In this document: positions 12,089-26,974 of the stretch, in pieces | Position numbering within the stretch: the stretch's first letter is position 1 | Layout: each line of letters begins with the position of its first letter | Source: Diphasiastrum complanatum | Taxonomy: Eukaryota; Streptophyta; Lycopodiopsida; Lycopodiales; Lycopodiaceae | DNA: 64,000 nucleotides | Direction of reading: 5' to 3' | NCBI GenBank assembly: GCA_029204225.1 | Contig: CM055109.1 | Coordinates: 31,721,870-31,785,869, forward strand | The notes under the pieces: generated by a model | Seen by the model: the letters and a program-made list of their open reading frames with translations, nothing else | What the model was told of the DNA's origin: nothing | The model's database searches: none | Made by a program: the position numbers and the translations under genes

Positions 12089-12237
12089 CTTGTTCTTCAA
12101 CATCATCAGTTTTCTGCTGCATTTCACAAAAGTGTACAAAAGAATCTGCAAAATTCCAAGAGCACGCCTGCTCATCTGCTCTTCCAGAAGGCAATCTTAG
12201 AAAAGCCGGCCATGTTTTAGTGACCAAGCGGAGGCAT
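12089..12237 (-). CDS. Lines-homologue gene, exon with R-C-L-R ... W motif
   Basis: The acceptor TTTTCTTATCTACAG is strong, and the donor is CAAG|GTAATA. The exon starts with the third base of a codon and ends with the first base of one, which fits the next exon 97 bp downstream exactly. It encodes CLRLVTKTWPAFLRLP and then an acidic tail (T-D-D-V-E-E-Q). In animal LINS1 a similar Y-L-x-L-L-x-x-x-W-x-x-F segment precedes the variable acidic linker and the C-terminal domain. The preceding exon, expected to end in two bases of an Arg codon, was not found. Confidence 0.68.
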
Positions 12238-13423
12238 CTGTAGATAAGAAAATACAAAACCCACCAATATCAGATTAAATATGGTCCCAATTTCTGTGAA
12301 TACTCAGCCGTAAATACATGAATTCACACAAAAGGCTGTAGACAACCATATTCACTTTTGACAAATTAGATGCTGGTGATCCCTGCTAGTCTCCGGGGAT
12401 ACTAAATAGGACCAAGTATATACCAGTTTTATCACAAAGTATGAAAATTAGACCAATAGAAGTTACACATTCTTGTATTGAGGAGCATTTGTTTTTATTT
12501 GCCAAAAATGTCTCCGTCTTCTCTTGCTGAGACATTTATTAATAAAATACAATAAAGAGTTGTTCAAGCTTTTGTTTCAAGGCCTCAATAAGAGCTCTTG
12601 ATGAGATTAAATAGTAAGCAAAGAAATCTTCCTTCAGGGCAAAATCAATAAAAACCCTTCCGGTTTGAACATTTCTTTTGACAGGTGAAATCCATCATAA
12701 CAACAGCGAACTGTTCAACATACCCCACATTTCTGGTAAGCACGTAAGAATGAAAATTTTGACTCATGAAAGTAAAACTATTCTCTCAAAGAAATCTCTG
12801 GCAAAATTGGGAAAAAGTATACTTGATCTGAATTTCCCTTTGTTTTAGCTCACACTAGCAATACTGTATAGAGAACTCAGCTAACTCACACTTTCACTAA
12901 TACGCAATCACATGTTTCAACAAAAATCTACACTATAAACTGCTAGGTCATTTTGCCCTCCGTCTGGAAAGTTTATGATTTGATTAAGAGAAAATCTCTA
13001 AGACAAATCTGCCAAACCAACTGGATCTCTCATCATATTCACAGTTCAGCCCATTGTAAGCAAAAAAAATCTTCCCGTGCATTTACCTTGATTCTAGCTA
13101 AAAACCTCAACTCTACTTAGGGTCATTCCCAACTGTCAGATGGTAAGCTGGGAGGCCGTGATTTGCAATTCACAGGTTCTTCTTTTTTTAAATTTAAGTT
13201 TTTTCTGAAATTTTTTTAAACTTGTTTTTCTTGGAAAAAATTGCATACAATATGGGTATCAGGAGAGAGAAAAAGGAGAGGATCATGATTACATGAGCTT
13301 CCAATTGTTTCAAAACCAATTTTGGGCCTTTAGCACCTTATGTGTTTGACCAATTCTAGTGCACCCCGAGATTGCTTACAAGCACTTGTACAGTACAGAG
13401 AGCAAAAAAAACACTAATCCATA

Positions 13424-13523
<100 letters not shown>

Positions 13524-13659
13524 TCTACAACACGTGTGAAAAAAAGCATCATATATGATAATATTGGGCCCACAAGACCATAATGGAGTACAATGGATGT
13601 CTGAGGAACATAATCACAGGTAATATACAGTTAACACTCGTCATCCTTATGAAAATTAA

Positions 13660-14175
13660 AATCATCCGAGTCTATGCCAATCTACTGATCCAGGGTGTCT
13701 GAAGATGAATCCGAGGGAACCATATGCCATGGTGAGCGTCTAGCTCTGTTGCTGCTAACTCTGGCTCTGCTACCAGTGCTGCCTCTGGCCTTGCCCCCAC
13801 CTCTGCCTCTCTCCCCCCCTTATGTCCCCTTCTGGCTGCCCCTACCTCTACCCAAGGGAGGTCTCCCTCTAGGCCCACACCCCCGCATATCAAGAGCCCA
13901 TGGTCCCACATCTTGGGATGGCCCTATCCACTATGCCTGGCCAACAGCTGCCTGTGATGCTCTCGTCCTCTCTACAAAAAGTCTACACCCGCCCCCCCCC
14001 CCCCCCCCCCGGAACCCCTGGCTCGCCCCCTAGCCCTAGTCAAAGGGATGGCTGGCTCCTCCTGTGTCTCTGTGTCAGGCTCCACTAATTGTCACCCCCA
14101 TGTGCCTCTAACCCCTCTCGTCCTCTCCCTCAATATCTCCCTCCTCTACCCACTCCTCCTGGTAATCGGCCCCCA
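13660..14175 (-). mobile_element. hAT-like transposase 3' remnant, minus strand
   Basis: Read on the minus strand, this is the homologue of the plus-strand stretch at 31.86-32.34 kb. Both contain GACACAGGAGGAGCCAGCC, then a run of Gs after a TCCGG, then GTAGAGAGGAC, a purine-rich Arg/Gly-coding stretch (GGCAGAGGC units) and GCTCACCA near the end. The frame is interrupted, so it is a dead copy of the same family. The poly-C run at 13990-14010 (plus strand) is the G tract of the family. I call it hAT-like only because of the better copy at 28.6-32.3 kb. Confidence 0.55.
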
Positions 14176-14839
14176 GCTACTCTCCACCTTCCATTCCCTC
14201 CCTCATCACCAATGTTTTATGGTACCTTTCGAATCACCTTTTCGAACCGTGTTTGAATTGGGAAAGAATCGACTTCTCCAGGTTCGAACCGGCGATTCGG
14301 TTTTAGGGTTTTTTTACCCCCCTCCAAAACAAGTGCTTTTTAGTGTTAATGGGTAATATGTAGATTATAATTCGTGATTAATCAATAGTGAAATTCGAAT
14401 CCTAACATGCCCACTCCTGAGTCTTGTTACCTAACAATACCTGTCACCTATGGTTCTTGATCCATCTGTTGCCTGCAATTTTAGCTATGATCTATTTTAG
14501 ACCATCTGTGACATTAGCTGGTGAAACTTGTCGCTCCTAAAGCTAATGACGATTCATCCACTATTGATCACAATGTTGATCCCCCCAAGCAATTTAAGGG
14601 TGGTCATTACGATTCGCAAACTGATATAGTGCGATGGATGGAAACATTGTTGGGAATCCCTCGTGGTCAAATGGGTGGAAGCGTGAATAAGCGCACTTGA
14701 ACGCTCTGTTTCACTGCGGGAAGACTCAGATTCTGATGCAAAGCTCATATAGAGCCGATCTATTCAGTTGCAGCTACTACTACACACTGTGATCTAATCT
14801 CTTCCGAACTGCAGACTGACATTGCCTCTGATATCAGCT
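14176..14839. other. Unassigned spacer between hAT-like and LINE-like remnants
   Basis: Around 14205-14310 TTCGAACC-type motifs occur after CACCAATGTTTTA. A similar arrangement is at 26975-27110 (CACCAATGTTTAG, then GGTTCGAACCAG). The two may be copies of one small repeat family. No coding region is supported. Confidence 0.3.
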
Positions 14840-16546
<1,707 letters not shown>

Positions 16547-16789
16547 GGATTTTAGTACATGCACATGTTACGACTTCCTATCTACTATACCAATAAATAC
16601 GTCAGGTAATAACAAATACTCGAGCACCAAGTTTAAAACCATATATACTTTGATAAAAAATGTGTTCTTTTTTCTTTTCAATTACTTCATCCACAAGTTT
16701 CCCTTGTATGGCCAAGATTAACCCTTTCAAGATAAGACCAATCTAATGGTGGGCTACGATGCAAGTAATGTGCTTGCAAACAACTAAGG

Positions 16790-16846
16790 AAGGAAGGGTA
16801 TATATTCTTCTCTTCATGAAGGAAGGGTATATATTCTTCTCTTCAT
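16790..16846. repeat. Tandem 29-bp duplication
   Basis: GAAGGAAGGGTATATATTCT and the following bases are repeated twice back to back, with almost no difference. Confidence 0.85.
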
Positions 16847-17187
16847 TGCACCCTTATTCTATCTCTTCATGTGTTGCAAACAAGCTCACAAACCCTAAGT
16901 AAAAACACAGAATTACCCAGCAAATCCGTCACTTTATTAATCTCAAGCAAATGTACATAGATCGACAAGCAAACATGAGAGCTCTGCTGCAAGTCTCCTC
17001 CCAACCATAGCTGCATAGGAATACCATAATCATAATGAGGAATGCCTGACAAGGCTCACCCTATATCCCCTCAAGCACCCCTTAACCCTGACACATCCTA
17101 ACGTCGACACATGGCAAACTCCATGCACAGCCGACACTTGCCACTTGGCAGTACCCTGACACATAGGCAAGGTAGTAGGTGGACAGT

Positions 17188-17341
17188 CTGACACGTGTCA
17201 CTCATGCATTGGACCAAGTGTCCCAATGAGCATATGACACATGTCCTGTTGACCCGTCCATTGACCGTCTGACAAGTGTCACTCATGCACTGGACCAAGT
17301 GTCCGAGTGAGCATGTGACACATCACGTTGACCAGTCAACC
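17188..17341. repeat. Tandem repeat of about 80 bp, two copies
   Basis: The units start CTGACACGTGTCACTCATGC (17188) and CTGACAAGTGTCACTCATGC (17269). They share GGACCAAGTGTCC, GTGACACAT-like and GTTGACC blocks, in a GC-richer stretch. This may belong to an LTR or other transposon, unassigned. Confidence 0.75.
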
Positions 17342-18705
17342 CTTCCTACTTTTTAGGAGGTCAGTCCAGCAGACTCTCATGAGACCCAGTACCCCATTGG
17401 CCATCTTGTATTTAGTCACTATAACAAATATTTACATTGCAATTTACAATTGTCTCCACAAGCCGGTGACTTAGCCATTTACAATTTAATAATTACAATT
17501 TAACATACATTGGGCAAAGGGATTCAAAGTACATGTGACATCATGTGCTTACTTGCATATTATCTTCTTGCCTCTTGAGAGACTAAGAGTAAGCTATAGT
17601 GGCTGCACCCTCACCACTACGAGACAGCACCCTCAGCAACTAGTGATTAGGTTTAGGGTTCTAGGAGGAGGACGAGTCCATAACACTCCTACCAGCCCAT
17701 TGTTATCTAAGTGTAGCCTAATGGTAGAATCTCTACAAAGGCAAATCCAAGACCTGATCTATTTCGATAGGAGCATCTCGATGCAATGCCCTCAAGAGGT
17801 GGCAAAAAATGAGACTAGAGGAATGAAATCCAAGAATTGCAAATTTGGAGCATGAAGGGTTGAGTCATAGATCCTGCATAGAGGCAAGCAAATCCATGAT
17901 GTGGAAAGTAACATAGAACAACACAAGAAGGAGAACAAGATTTGGGCATTTGTCGTTCAAAAATATGCAAGTACAGCACCCCACCATGATCTCAGCCACT
18001 CTAATACAGGAGTGATTCAATAGAGGACTTAATTAGGGAGTTGAAAGTTTTCAACATTAGAGGAAGGGCGGTGCTAGATACATGAAATGAGACGCATGAG
18101 CCTCATGCTTCCTAGCGACTACATTGGGGTTGGAAACCACATGTATTGGAGAAAGCTTGGAGGACTGAAAAGGACAAAAGCACGTTAGTAATCTGCTTTA
18201 CCTCATTAAAGGATCGATGGAATGTGCTAAGACAAAGGCCCAAACTCAAAGTTTTCATGGATGATGTAGGGTCACTGCCGACCCACCCCCATGCACTGGA
18301 GTTACCGACACCGTCATGCCTGGTCAAGCCTCCAACGATAACTAGCATCCTATGCCACCAGCCATCGCCCTCAACTCTCCCTAGCACACATCTCCTGGCC
18401 TAGAGATACATCCTGGCTGCTGCACATGCTCTATATCCACCAACTCCCAGGTAAACTGAGTGAATGGTAAAGAGATTCCCTACCTCTATATAACATAGTG
18501 CAAGTGGGCCCCATCAAGCATGGCCTCGTCAAAGACACGTGACCACCTAGGATGGTGACACATGGCACCCAAACATGTCTTGCATCCTGCCCCTCGTGAG
18601 GCCGTCATTAAGGGTGTACCGTTATGGTACATACCAATGATCAATGCTCCATCGAATCGCGTTTCATTGACGACGTCTTTTGTGCGATACTTTTCAAGAG
18701 AGACC

Positions 18706-18740
<35 letters not shown>

Positions 18741-21511
18741 CATTTCACATAGTCCCTCTTGACAAGTCAAGACCAAAACCTTTGAACCCTTTTATTTTAC
18801 AGCATAACAGGTTACAACAAAGTTGTATAATGTCTTACAGTACAAGGTACCATAAAGCAAAGCAAGTGTTAGGATATTCAGTTGTTACCTGCGACCATCC
18901 CACAACACAAAACCGCACGAGTTAGTACAGTGGGGAAGACAGGTGTCATAGCTGAGCATCAGTTGTTATCCATGCCCAAAACAAGATTCACTACTTAACA
19001 GCATAAATACAATTAAATAACATTCGTCCAATCTTCCCAACCAAAATCTTCTTACTAGCAATACGTTCTGCCCTATGTTTGAGACCGTATCAGGGCAGAA
19101 GCCATATTGATCAGTGTTAGGGCACGAATACCGTATGAAATTCCAACAATAACATAACGTATGTATGAAGCTATCATCCTCAATCACACAGTACACAACA
19201 GGTATGGTTCGTGTACAACATTAGGTGTCAGGACAGATCCGTGCCATATTGACCCCTAGGACTCCATGAAACCTCATGGTCCATGGAGGTCTGTATGCTA
19301 TGATACGAAGCTTGGGCAAATCCATGCCATTCAAGCCTCTATGAACCAAAACCAATGGTATTGACTGCGAAGTTCAATTTAGCATCACACATGTATGCAT
19401 GGTGTGGACATATCTTGAAAACTACCCATACTCCACTCAGTAGGCAGCACACCCGTCTTATTTACTATTGATTCAATCCGGAAAAACCAAGTCAAAACAT
19501 CTACATTCCCTTTGAAGGATCCTTTCAGCACGAAAAAGAGTTAAACCTGATTTCGTAGAATGATTCTTGTAGATTATTAATGGCAAGTCTCATATACTCA
19601 TGCTATGCTGGGTAAAGCATTGTTTGAGCATTCTATTCCCTCACGAAAGGCAGAGATGCGATATGTTATAAAACGTACTTAGTTCTTATACAAAGAGCAT
19701 AACTCCTACCTTCGAAAAATCCATACTAAGCTACCTTTGAATGGCAATCTATGCAGAACCATCAAAAAGTCATAGAGAGAAAAAAAGCTTTTTGGTAGGG
19801 CGCACAACTTCCCTATAAGAGTGCGCCCACATCCTCACATGACTAGCATATATGGAGTAGAAAATCGTGGTATTCTGGCACATTTTGCCTTAGCAAAAGT
19901 GCAATTAACTATGGCACAATCATCATTTCATTCGAGTCGAAACTGGGCGCAAATCCGTAGAGATCCAGCGTTCTACAGCAAAGAGAAATATGTTCCCAAA
20001 GAAGCTTCAAAAAGCTGTCTCACAAAAGTCATCATACCATTGATTAAAAGGCAAACCAGATCTCCATAAAAGAGTAGTAATTTTCATAATGAAGCAAAAC
20101 CAAAGGCCCATAGAGGCATATCGCTGTCCAGCAGTCAATAAATACCTGTAAGAAGCTTCAACAATCAATGCAAGTGTGTACTAAGCTTCCACAAACACCT
20201 GTCTAGCAAAGATTAGCTGGAGATAGATTTTTTTGAGATTTTAGTTGTGACAACTGTCGTCTCCTTCAATATCTCCATTGGTGCATACATTTTCTGATTG
20301 TTTTATTTCCACACTTGTTTACAATTGGCTATTAACATAGCTATTGCTTGGAATATTTCAATAACTTTATATCAAGGATGAAGCTATTAACCAGCACCAG
20401 AAATAAAGATATTTCTACTCCCTGCTCCTATAGCAACTTATTTGTAAATATTGTGGGAGAAAAAATGATTAAGAGATTAACTTTATGTGGCATAGTGAAT
20501 CTTTGTTGTCTGTACAGCCTATCATTGGAGCGTGCTCCAGAATTAAAAAAGAAGATCCCTCTAATGAAAACCGGTGAGACACTCATGTATGCCCTTTGGT
20601 TCTAAGACTCTGACGTGATTATAGCTCCAAACAGACTTAGGTATAGCATACATCCTTTGGTTTGGAGGTAATGGAGGAAGGATGAAGAAGACTGGGGAAC
20701 TGTGACCTGAGTGCTTATACAAACAGGTCTTGTCCACAGAGCACATCGAGATTGTATGGCATTTGTGCCCGTTTCAAAGTTCATAATATTCTCCAAAAAC
20801 AAAGCCTACACAGTTTTTCAGACACAAACCCCAAGTTGGACGATCATAAATGCTTATTATGCCTAAGTCCTTCGAAGCTACCCTTAATTGTAAGAATGTC
20901 GTACCGTATAAGGTAACGTAGCGTAATCATGCCTGTGTTGTCTGATATGAGAAAGTCAACAATCACAGATTGATCATACTTCAACTGCAGAGGCCAACAC
21001 ATTTGTGTTAGATTCAACAAAAACCTTCTTTCAACTTTTCTCTATTGATTCCTTATGATATAAGTTTGAAATATGAGCTTGACTAAGATAGAATGCCTTG
21101 AAGATGGCATGCACTCTGAGAGATGGAGATGGATGAACAAAATTACTAAAAGAAATCTGCAAGCACATCTCACAATGATGTAGGTCCAAGGACTGTTTGA
21201 ATAGACTAGCATATGCTATACATAAAGTCAACTTGTGCAATCTAGGGCTGAATGAAGCTTCTTTCATCCATATTAAAAGGCATAGAGCAGCAGTTGAGAT
21301 CATTACGCAAGCAAGAAATGCATGGAAGATGCTCAAAGGTGCAAAAGCTTCCATGATAAGGTCGTGCAAGTTATCACAATGGGATAAAATGGAATCTCCA
21401 GAACTGCAGGCACAAAAAACAACCTTTAGATTCATTAAAACTCAGGCACGTTTCTTGTAGCATTAAAACAATTGAACCAAAAACTTATCTAAAAGCTGTA
21501 AACTTTCTCCT
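17342..21511. other. Unassigned intronic DNA
   Basis: Many short open stretches, none with a recognisable domain. A (GA)n run of about 30 bp lies at 18708-18737. An 8-bp inverted repeat, GGGCGCAC...GTGCGCCC, lies at about 19798-19828. I do not support any gene here. Confidence 0.35.
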
Positions 21512-21580
21512 GGTGCATAAAACTTACAATTGTACACTTGTTGCTAGTGCATAAAACTTACAATTGTACACTTGTTGCTA
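21512..21580. repeat. Perfect 34-bp tandem duplication
   Basis: GTGCATAAAACTTACAATTG and the bases following, to TTGTTGCTA, occur twice in succession without visible mismatch, indicating a recent slippage or duplication. Confidence 0.9.
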
Positions 21581-22832
21581 GTGAAAAGGTAGTTTCCTGT
21601 CTAAGATAGCACACTGAGTCAGCAAAATCCAAAAGCAGCAGTAACATTTCCAGTAGCAAAATGTCCTGCAATTCCAGTGTATGTGAAGGAAAGCATATTT
21701 CAGCTAAATTTGAATATTTCACTCGATACATACAGAATTTGAATAGCACTTTCTTAATGTATAGCACGGCATTTCCTGAGAAGAAACAACTAAATTCACT
21801 ATTTTTATCAGGCTTTGCATGTAGAAACTTTAAAAACATATAAGTAGAGCTAGAGGAAACATAAACATCCAGTCTCACAGGTCGCTGACATAGTAGCATA
21901 ATAATAAAAACTAGATCAAATGAGTCTAACATCCAGTACATGCTTGAGTTCAAAAAATGCAGCAATCAAATTTCCAAATGCTCTTAAAAGTTGGTAATAA
22001 ACAAAACTGTGCCATCTCAATCTTTTTCAATTTAATCAATGATTGTTAATGTCCTGGCCACTTCTAATAACAAATGGTAGGAAATTGATGACCGTTATGA
22101 GGAGTTACACCAGTATTATCAGTTACAGAAACTTATCAACACTCTGTAGGCTTTCTTAAGGAAATTCTAACGTAAAGCTTAAGTCTGTTCCCCAAAAGTC
22201 CAAGCCACGAGGCTCTCCAACAAAACACGGACACAGTTTAGAAAAAAAAAAATTTCCATCAAAATGATATGGAGACTGGAAAAGAGCTGTTGATTAAGTC
22301 GTCAACAGGGAGGCAAGCTATGTTGCAAGAAGTGTATGTCAATACCTAGACAGCTTCAACTACAAGGTAGGTTGATCTCTTTTTCCAGGAAAAGTAGTGC
22401 AACGGTTGAACAAATGGTGAATCATGTGCTCTATCAAATTAACCTGGCATGAGGGAACTTTATTGGTCATCAGTTTCTTACATGAATTCAAGGTTCAGTT
22501 AAGAAGTCTAACAGAAATAAGATCACTTGATTCACTGATCTATGGGTGCTAATATATGCTGAATATTTGCAGACGGGTACATGTTAGTGTCCAAAACACT
22601 TCTGCATAAGTACACAAACCAGCAATGAGTGAAATGATAGCACTACAGCCTGAGACCAAACACAGCAAGAACCAATGTGAAGTAAATCTTCACCTAGTAT
22701 GTCAATATATTGAACGGCATCATTTAGCAAGTTACCGGTGTGCTACTTAAAAAATAAAAGAAAATCTCAGATTTAAACTTGACTGGTGTGCACAGCTATG
22801 CATGAAATGCATCCATGGAAAGTGTGCAGGAC

Positions 22833-23363
22833 CTCATCCAGATAAAGATGCACAAGCCGCAGTGTAAATTTGTGCAGTTTCTCATGGGAGTTGTCAAGAA
22901 GTCGAAATTTTCCAGGATTGTTGTTTTTCCAGACTGGCTCGAGCTGTAAATGAATCCAGCTCAATAATGCAGCTGCTGCTTGTTTTGAAAAGCCTTCTCT
23001 TTGACTCACTCTTAGGTTAGGTGTCATCTCAGTTGTCAAAACAGATCTTTGGTAGCTTTCGCTCTTTTCTGTTTTAATGTGATAGTGAAGACAGTGAAAA
23101 GCTTTGATAAGCACAAAAATTGCTCGCCTGCACAGATGTCGTTCCAGTAAAAATTCTTGATTTCGTTTCATTTTTGAGTTCAAACCTCCGAATAAAGACG
23201 AGGCAAATGGTGATGAGAGATTTGCACACTCTATGACAGAGGTATCAACCCGAAGTAAGCACGTTTCCAAGAGGTCTTTAGCAGCTGAATGAAGAACCAG
23301 CAAGGAAGACCAGGCCAAGGCAGGATGGGATTCAAACCATACAGAAAGTCGAACCTCAAGCAT
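22833..23363 (-). CDS. Lines-homologue gene, 177-codon exon
   Basis: The acceptor CTCAATGTGCAG precedes ATG CTT GAG, and the exon is open for 531 bp in phase 0 at both ends. The start continues the previous exon (R-H-K-M-L | M-L-E-V-R-L-S). The body is Leu-rich and helical, with A-A-A-L-L-S-W-I-H-L-Q-L-E-P-V-W, and ends L-V-H-L-Y-L-D-E. In animal LINS1 a comparable R-x-F-I-E/Y-L stretch precedes an Asp-rich D-D-x-L motif, which would begin the next exon. The donor GAG|GTCCTG is weak, so the 3' limit is tentative. No signal peptide or membrane segment is visible, consistent with a soluble helical-repeat protein. Confidence 0.65.
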
Positions 23364-24930
23364 CTGCACATTGAGAAATTTCAGGTTTCAGAACATGCAA
23401 GCAGTAGTGGATAGGGATCTCATCAGCTGTACAGATTCATGCAATCTAACTAATTTTTATAGAGTAGGACATCAGCAATCACCGTTATCAGTATCAAGTC
23501 ACAGACCCCATAGAGATTATAATTCACAGGCACCTCAATAAAACTACAAGTCCATAGGAGACCACGATTTTCAGGCAGTAAGTGTATGCCAGAATATCAA
23601 TGTGTCAAGCACAAAGTTGACAGAAAAACGAATAGCAGCCTTCACTTCATGAGTGTACATCGCAAGCATTACAACCATCAACCTAATGACTAAACTTCAC
23701 CATACACTACAACATCCCTATAAATGCTCTCGCAGTTCTTACAGGTCATGTATGCAAGCATGCCAAACACATCATGCACACATATGCATACATATGCTCA
23801 CCAGATTATTGTAAATGTAGCTTCTATAGATCATAGTTCATATTCCAAACAAGCAAGCAGTATGGTATGAATAAAACAAGTACTAATTTCAATGTTTATT
23901 TTTGCAGCTTGCAAAGTTCTTAAGAGAGGATATATGTAGAATTTTTTAGCAGATTTGATACTTGTGTATTGATTCTTCATATTCAAGCAAGACACACAAT
24001 TGCATAAGCAGAGCACACGAAGTTGCCAATTTATTTTCTCTCCATTGAAGAATTTTCAAAGATTCTTCTAAATAAACACAGTCTCTGAAGTTGGTTAATC
24101 TGTGACCTTTCTTATATCTTTGCAGCTCATGCTTTCATAATTTCTATGGGTGACTAGCAGCTACTCCAGATTGAGTTAAAAGACAAAATTGCTAGGGTGG
24201 TAAGCACAGGAGTCACATCACTGGAGCACCGCACATGAAGCATAAGATCCTAGCTTATGCAAAGAAATTCTGTCACACTTTTATCATCATTAAAAAGCAG
24301 AAAGGCTAAGTATTAAAAAGATCATTATTTACTGTCAACATGATGTTTCTATGGTATTCCCCATTCCCCTTCCCCCTCCCTCAAAACGTTCCTGTTCCCT
24401 GCCAACTATATTTTAAGGGTGTGTCTTGTCGCAGTAAGTCATTAACTTAAGTAAAAGTGTCCCTAATAAGTAGAGAAGTCAAATGCCCTAAGAAATAGCC
24501 GAGCACATCACACGTTTGTAGGTTAAAGACTTTCAGAGTTGCTAAAACACAAAACTTGACAACACGATTAAGCACATGCTATGCAGGGTATACAAGCAAA
24601 CAGGCATGAAAAACAAATGGAACGATCAAGCCTTGCAACTAATAAGCATGTTCAAATCTATTTATGGGCAGCCAATTTGTACGCAATACATATGGAGATG
24701 AAGGCTTACAAACAATGGATGATGGAGAAAAAAGAATACACAGTTACCACTCCTGCAGAGAACCTTTAATTTGTTGTAAATCCAAATAGAAATAACTATG
24801 CTAGATGACGCACTATGCATCTCCTAAAAAAAACTGACGATTTTTTCAAACTGAAGCACACCAGTAAGAAGCTAAAATGCATATGATCCAATGATCACTT
24901 CCACAATGTCCATGAAATAGCAGTTCATAC
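23364..24930 (-). other. Intron of Lines-homologue gene (about 1.57 kb)
   Basis: Donor CTG|GTATGAAC and acceptor CTCAATGTGCAG on the minus strand. Nothing else recognised inside. Confidence 0.6.
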
Positions 24931-25608
24931 CAGCATCTTATGGCGCAAGAAAACTGAGATAGGATATAGGCTTGAATGACCCATGTCTCGAGTAAGAAGA
25001 TCATGAGCAATCATTGGTAACAGACCATTTAATTTGTCCAGGAGTGAATCGTGTGAGTGTGAATCAATTCCGTTACCAATACAAGGATCTGGAGCAAGAA
25101 CCTGAACAACAGAGCATAAAAGTTGAAGTAATGCCCCCAACATCAACCCTTTATCAATAATCCTAGCAGATGTATCAGCTACTGAAGAAGAATAACTCTT
25201 GCTGATAGTTTGGTCTGTGTGTAACCCCCATGTTCCAGTAACAAATTGCACAAGATTCTGTTCTAGCGCTTTGACAAAATTTTGTATACAATGTGAAGAA
25301 GTAGAGTGTCTTGACAAGCACGCCTTCATTATTTTCTTTAACAAAAGAATAACTTGTGAAGCACCTCTTATATTTACCCCACCATCAGATAGATATATAT
25401 TTTCTAAATCTTTCAGATGGTTCAATATTTTGCCATCTGTTGTTAGACTGTTTTGGAAGGGTGGTGAGATCATCTTGCACTCATTTGAAGTTTGTTGCCA
25501 ATAAACATTTGAGCCAAGTGCTTGATTTGCTTGCTTCACGTCTCGAGTACAACTCCAGCCTTTAGCAATGTTCCACATAAACTCGATCAAGAGCATCCAT
25601 GCACGAGG
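24931..25608 (-). CDS. Lines-homologue gene, 226-codon exon
   Basis: The acceptor TTTTCAATTGCAG precedes CCT CGT GCA TGG, and the donor is CTG|GTATGA. The length is 678 bp with phase 0 at both ends. The exon begins P-R-A-W-M-L-L-I-E-F, which corresponds to the S-x-W-I-x-F segment that follows the H-x-A-A motif in animal LINS1. It is a long helical stretch with G-L-M-L-G-A-L-L-Q-L-L-C-S-V-V and ends S-V-F-L-R-H-K-M-L. Base composition and codon use are gene-like, unlike the transposon remains nearby. The protein acts in patterning in flies and is linked to neural development in man. Nothing is inferred for its plant role. Confidence 0.7.
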
Positions 25609-25780
25609 CTGCAATTGAAAAGTCTTAGTGAGCTATCAAAGAACTCTTGAACCCTTGATTACTCATAATTCTGTCATGATGGCGTCATAGAAAAGCTGTA
25701 CTGACAATTATCTTGATCAAAACACAAACGGCCAATTTCTTTTATGATAATCGTGATAATAATGAATTTCAGATCCTTAC

Positions 25781-25867
25781 AATGTTAACAAGCTGTTCTG
25801 AAAGCGCCAAAAGGGATTTGGCAGCCAAGTGAGAAACGATTTTCTTCTCAGAACAGAGAAGAACCAC
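25781..25867 (-). CDS. Lines-homologue gene, 29-codon exon with HLAAK motif
   Basis: A short exon too small for most ORF scans. The acceptor TTATTGAACAG precedes GTG GTT CTT, and the donor ATT|GTAAGG is near consensus. It encodes C-S-E-K-K-I-V-S-H-L-A-A-K-S-L-L-A-L, closely matching the animal pattern N-S-D-K-L-L-S-H-M-A-A-Q-C-L-A-L-L. Phase 0 at both ends, with a 172-bp intron to the next exon. This and the FPYNP exon at 11.7 kb are the two best anchors for the family call. Confidence 0.75.
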
Positions 25868-26974
25868 CTGTTCAATAAGAGCTCAACCTGTCAACACAAA
25901 CATGAATATGAAGAGACCAAGAATACACATAATCTGAACTGAACTAGTCATAATAGTTGAAGGAGAAAAATCTTTCAGAATTCAAGATCATCAAAGGTTT
26001 CAGGAAACGTAATCAATAACAGGTCAGCTAGGTAGTACTTTGAATGCTCCATTCAATATTGCACAGATTTTATGCTAGCTCTGTTAAGTACAATAATTTC
26101 ATTAGACCCAAATATTGTAGTGCCATCGGGGCCTTTGGAACCCCTAAAATCATACGGTGGCATTTCATACAAACTTGGCTATTTAGCCAATATGTCAGGG
26201 ACCCAGGTGACAGAAAAAACAGCAACTAGTCAGTACACAATTGATACCACAAACTAAGTTCGTTCACAATCAAGGATCATTTCCCGCTGCCTTTCCCAAA
26301 AGCAATCTTGGAGAGAGTTGGAGGACATAAATTGCACAGCTTGTTCGATGAATATGAATTCAGACAGGTGAAAGAGACCAAGAAAACACTCTGTTTATTA
26401 TGCAGAGGGGAGCCTACGTTAAAATGATGACATACAACTAAGCAGAGCCAAAATTCTTTCCAAGAACCAAATCCGCATGAAGCTCATAGATGACTCTAAG
26501 ACTGCACATTGTCCCCATTGCGGTCAACATGAATTTAAGATCATACCTTTTAATGTCACTAGTCGACATCCTACATTTCAACATGCTACGAACAAAGTTA
26601 TGCATTGTCCTTGTTTACTTTCACCACATCCTTGTGTTTACTCTTTCTCAGCATGTTTCCCATTTGACGGTTGTTCTTAAACTTTTGTTTGATCATCAAG
26701 CTCTATGCCACATGTTCCAAATGTTCTTTTGTTGTGCTGAGATCAAGTTAGCATGCTTAGTTTCGAATGGCATTGTTCATCTTGACCCTAGCAATGTAAG
26801 TATCATAGTTGCAGTATTCCAAAACGACTGTTCTGGAACGCTTAAAAAAATTGCGATCATTTTTCTATTCTGTCCGTGCCTTCCTGCTTTTTGGATATTG
26901 TTGTAAAAAAATTTATACTGATCAGATTGAGCCGATCCAGCATCCTGTGACTATCTATTGAACGAGAGCAATGG

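Noticed and set aside
12590-12710. Minus-strand stretch F-I-D-F-A-L-K-E-D-F-F-A-Y-Y-L-I-S as the missing exon
   Set aside because: Protein-like, but no suitable splice sites and no match to the expected motif.
13130-13170. tRNA-like sequence
   Set aside because: A GGTAAGC...TTCACAGGTTC pattern caught the eye, but no cloverleaf stems pair and there is no proper anticodon arm.
13695-14356. Plus-strand Pro/Leu-rich open frames
   Set aside because: They are antisense readings of the hAT-like Arg/Gly-rich remnant and a poly-C run.
18966-19196. Minus-strand stretch with E-D-D-S-F-I-H-T-L as the missing Lines exon
   Set aside because: It could follow L-Y-L-D-E, but the acceptor is poor, the rest of the stretch does not resemble the family, and it does not end in the phase needed by the next exon.
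19798-19828. Terminator-like hairpin GGGCGCAC...GTGCGCCC
   Set aside because: A single 8-bp stem in AT-rich eukaryotic intron DNA with no nearby gene end. Likely chance or a transposon trace.
26044-26906. Plus-strand open frames near 26 kb as a gene
   Set aside because: Short, overlapping, different frames and no recognised motif.
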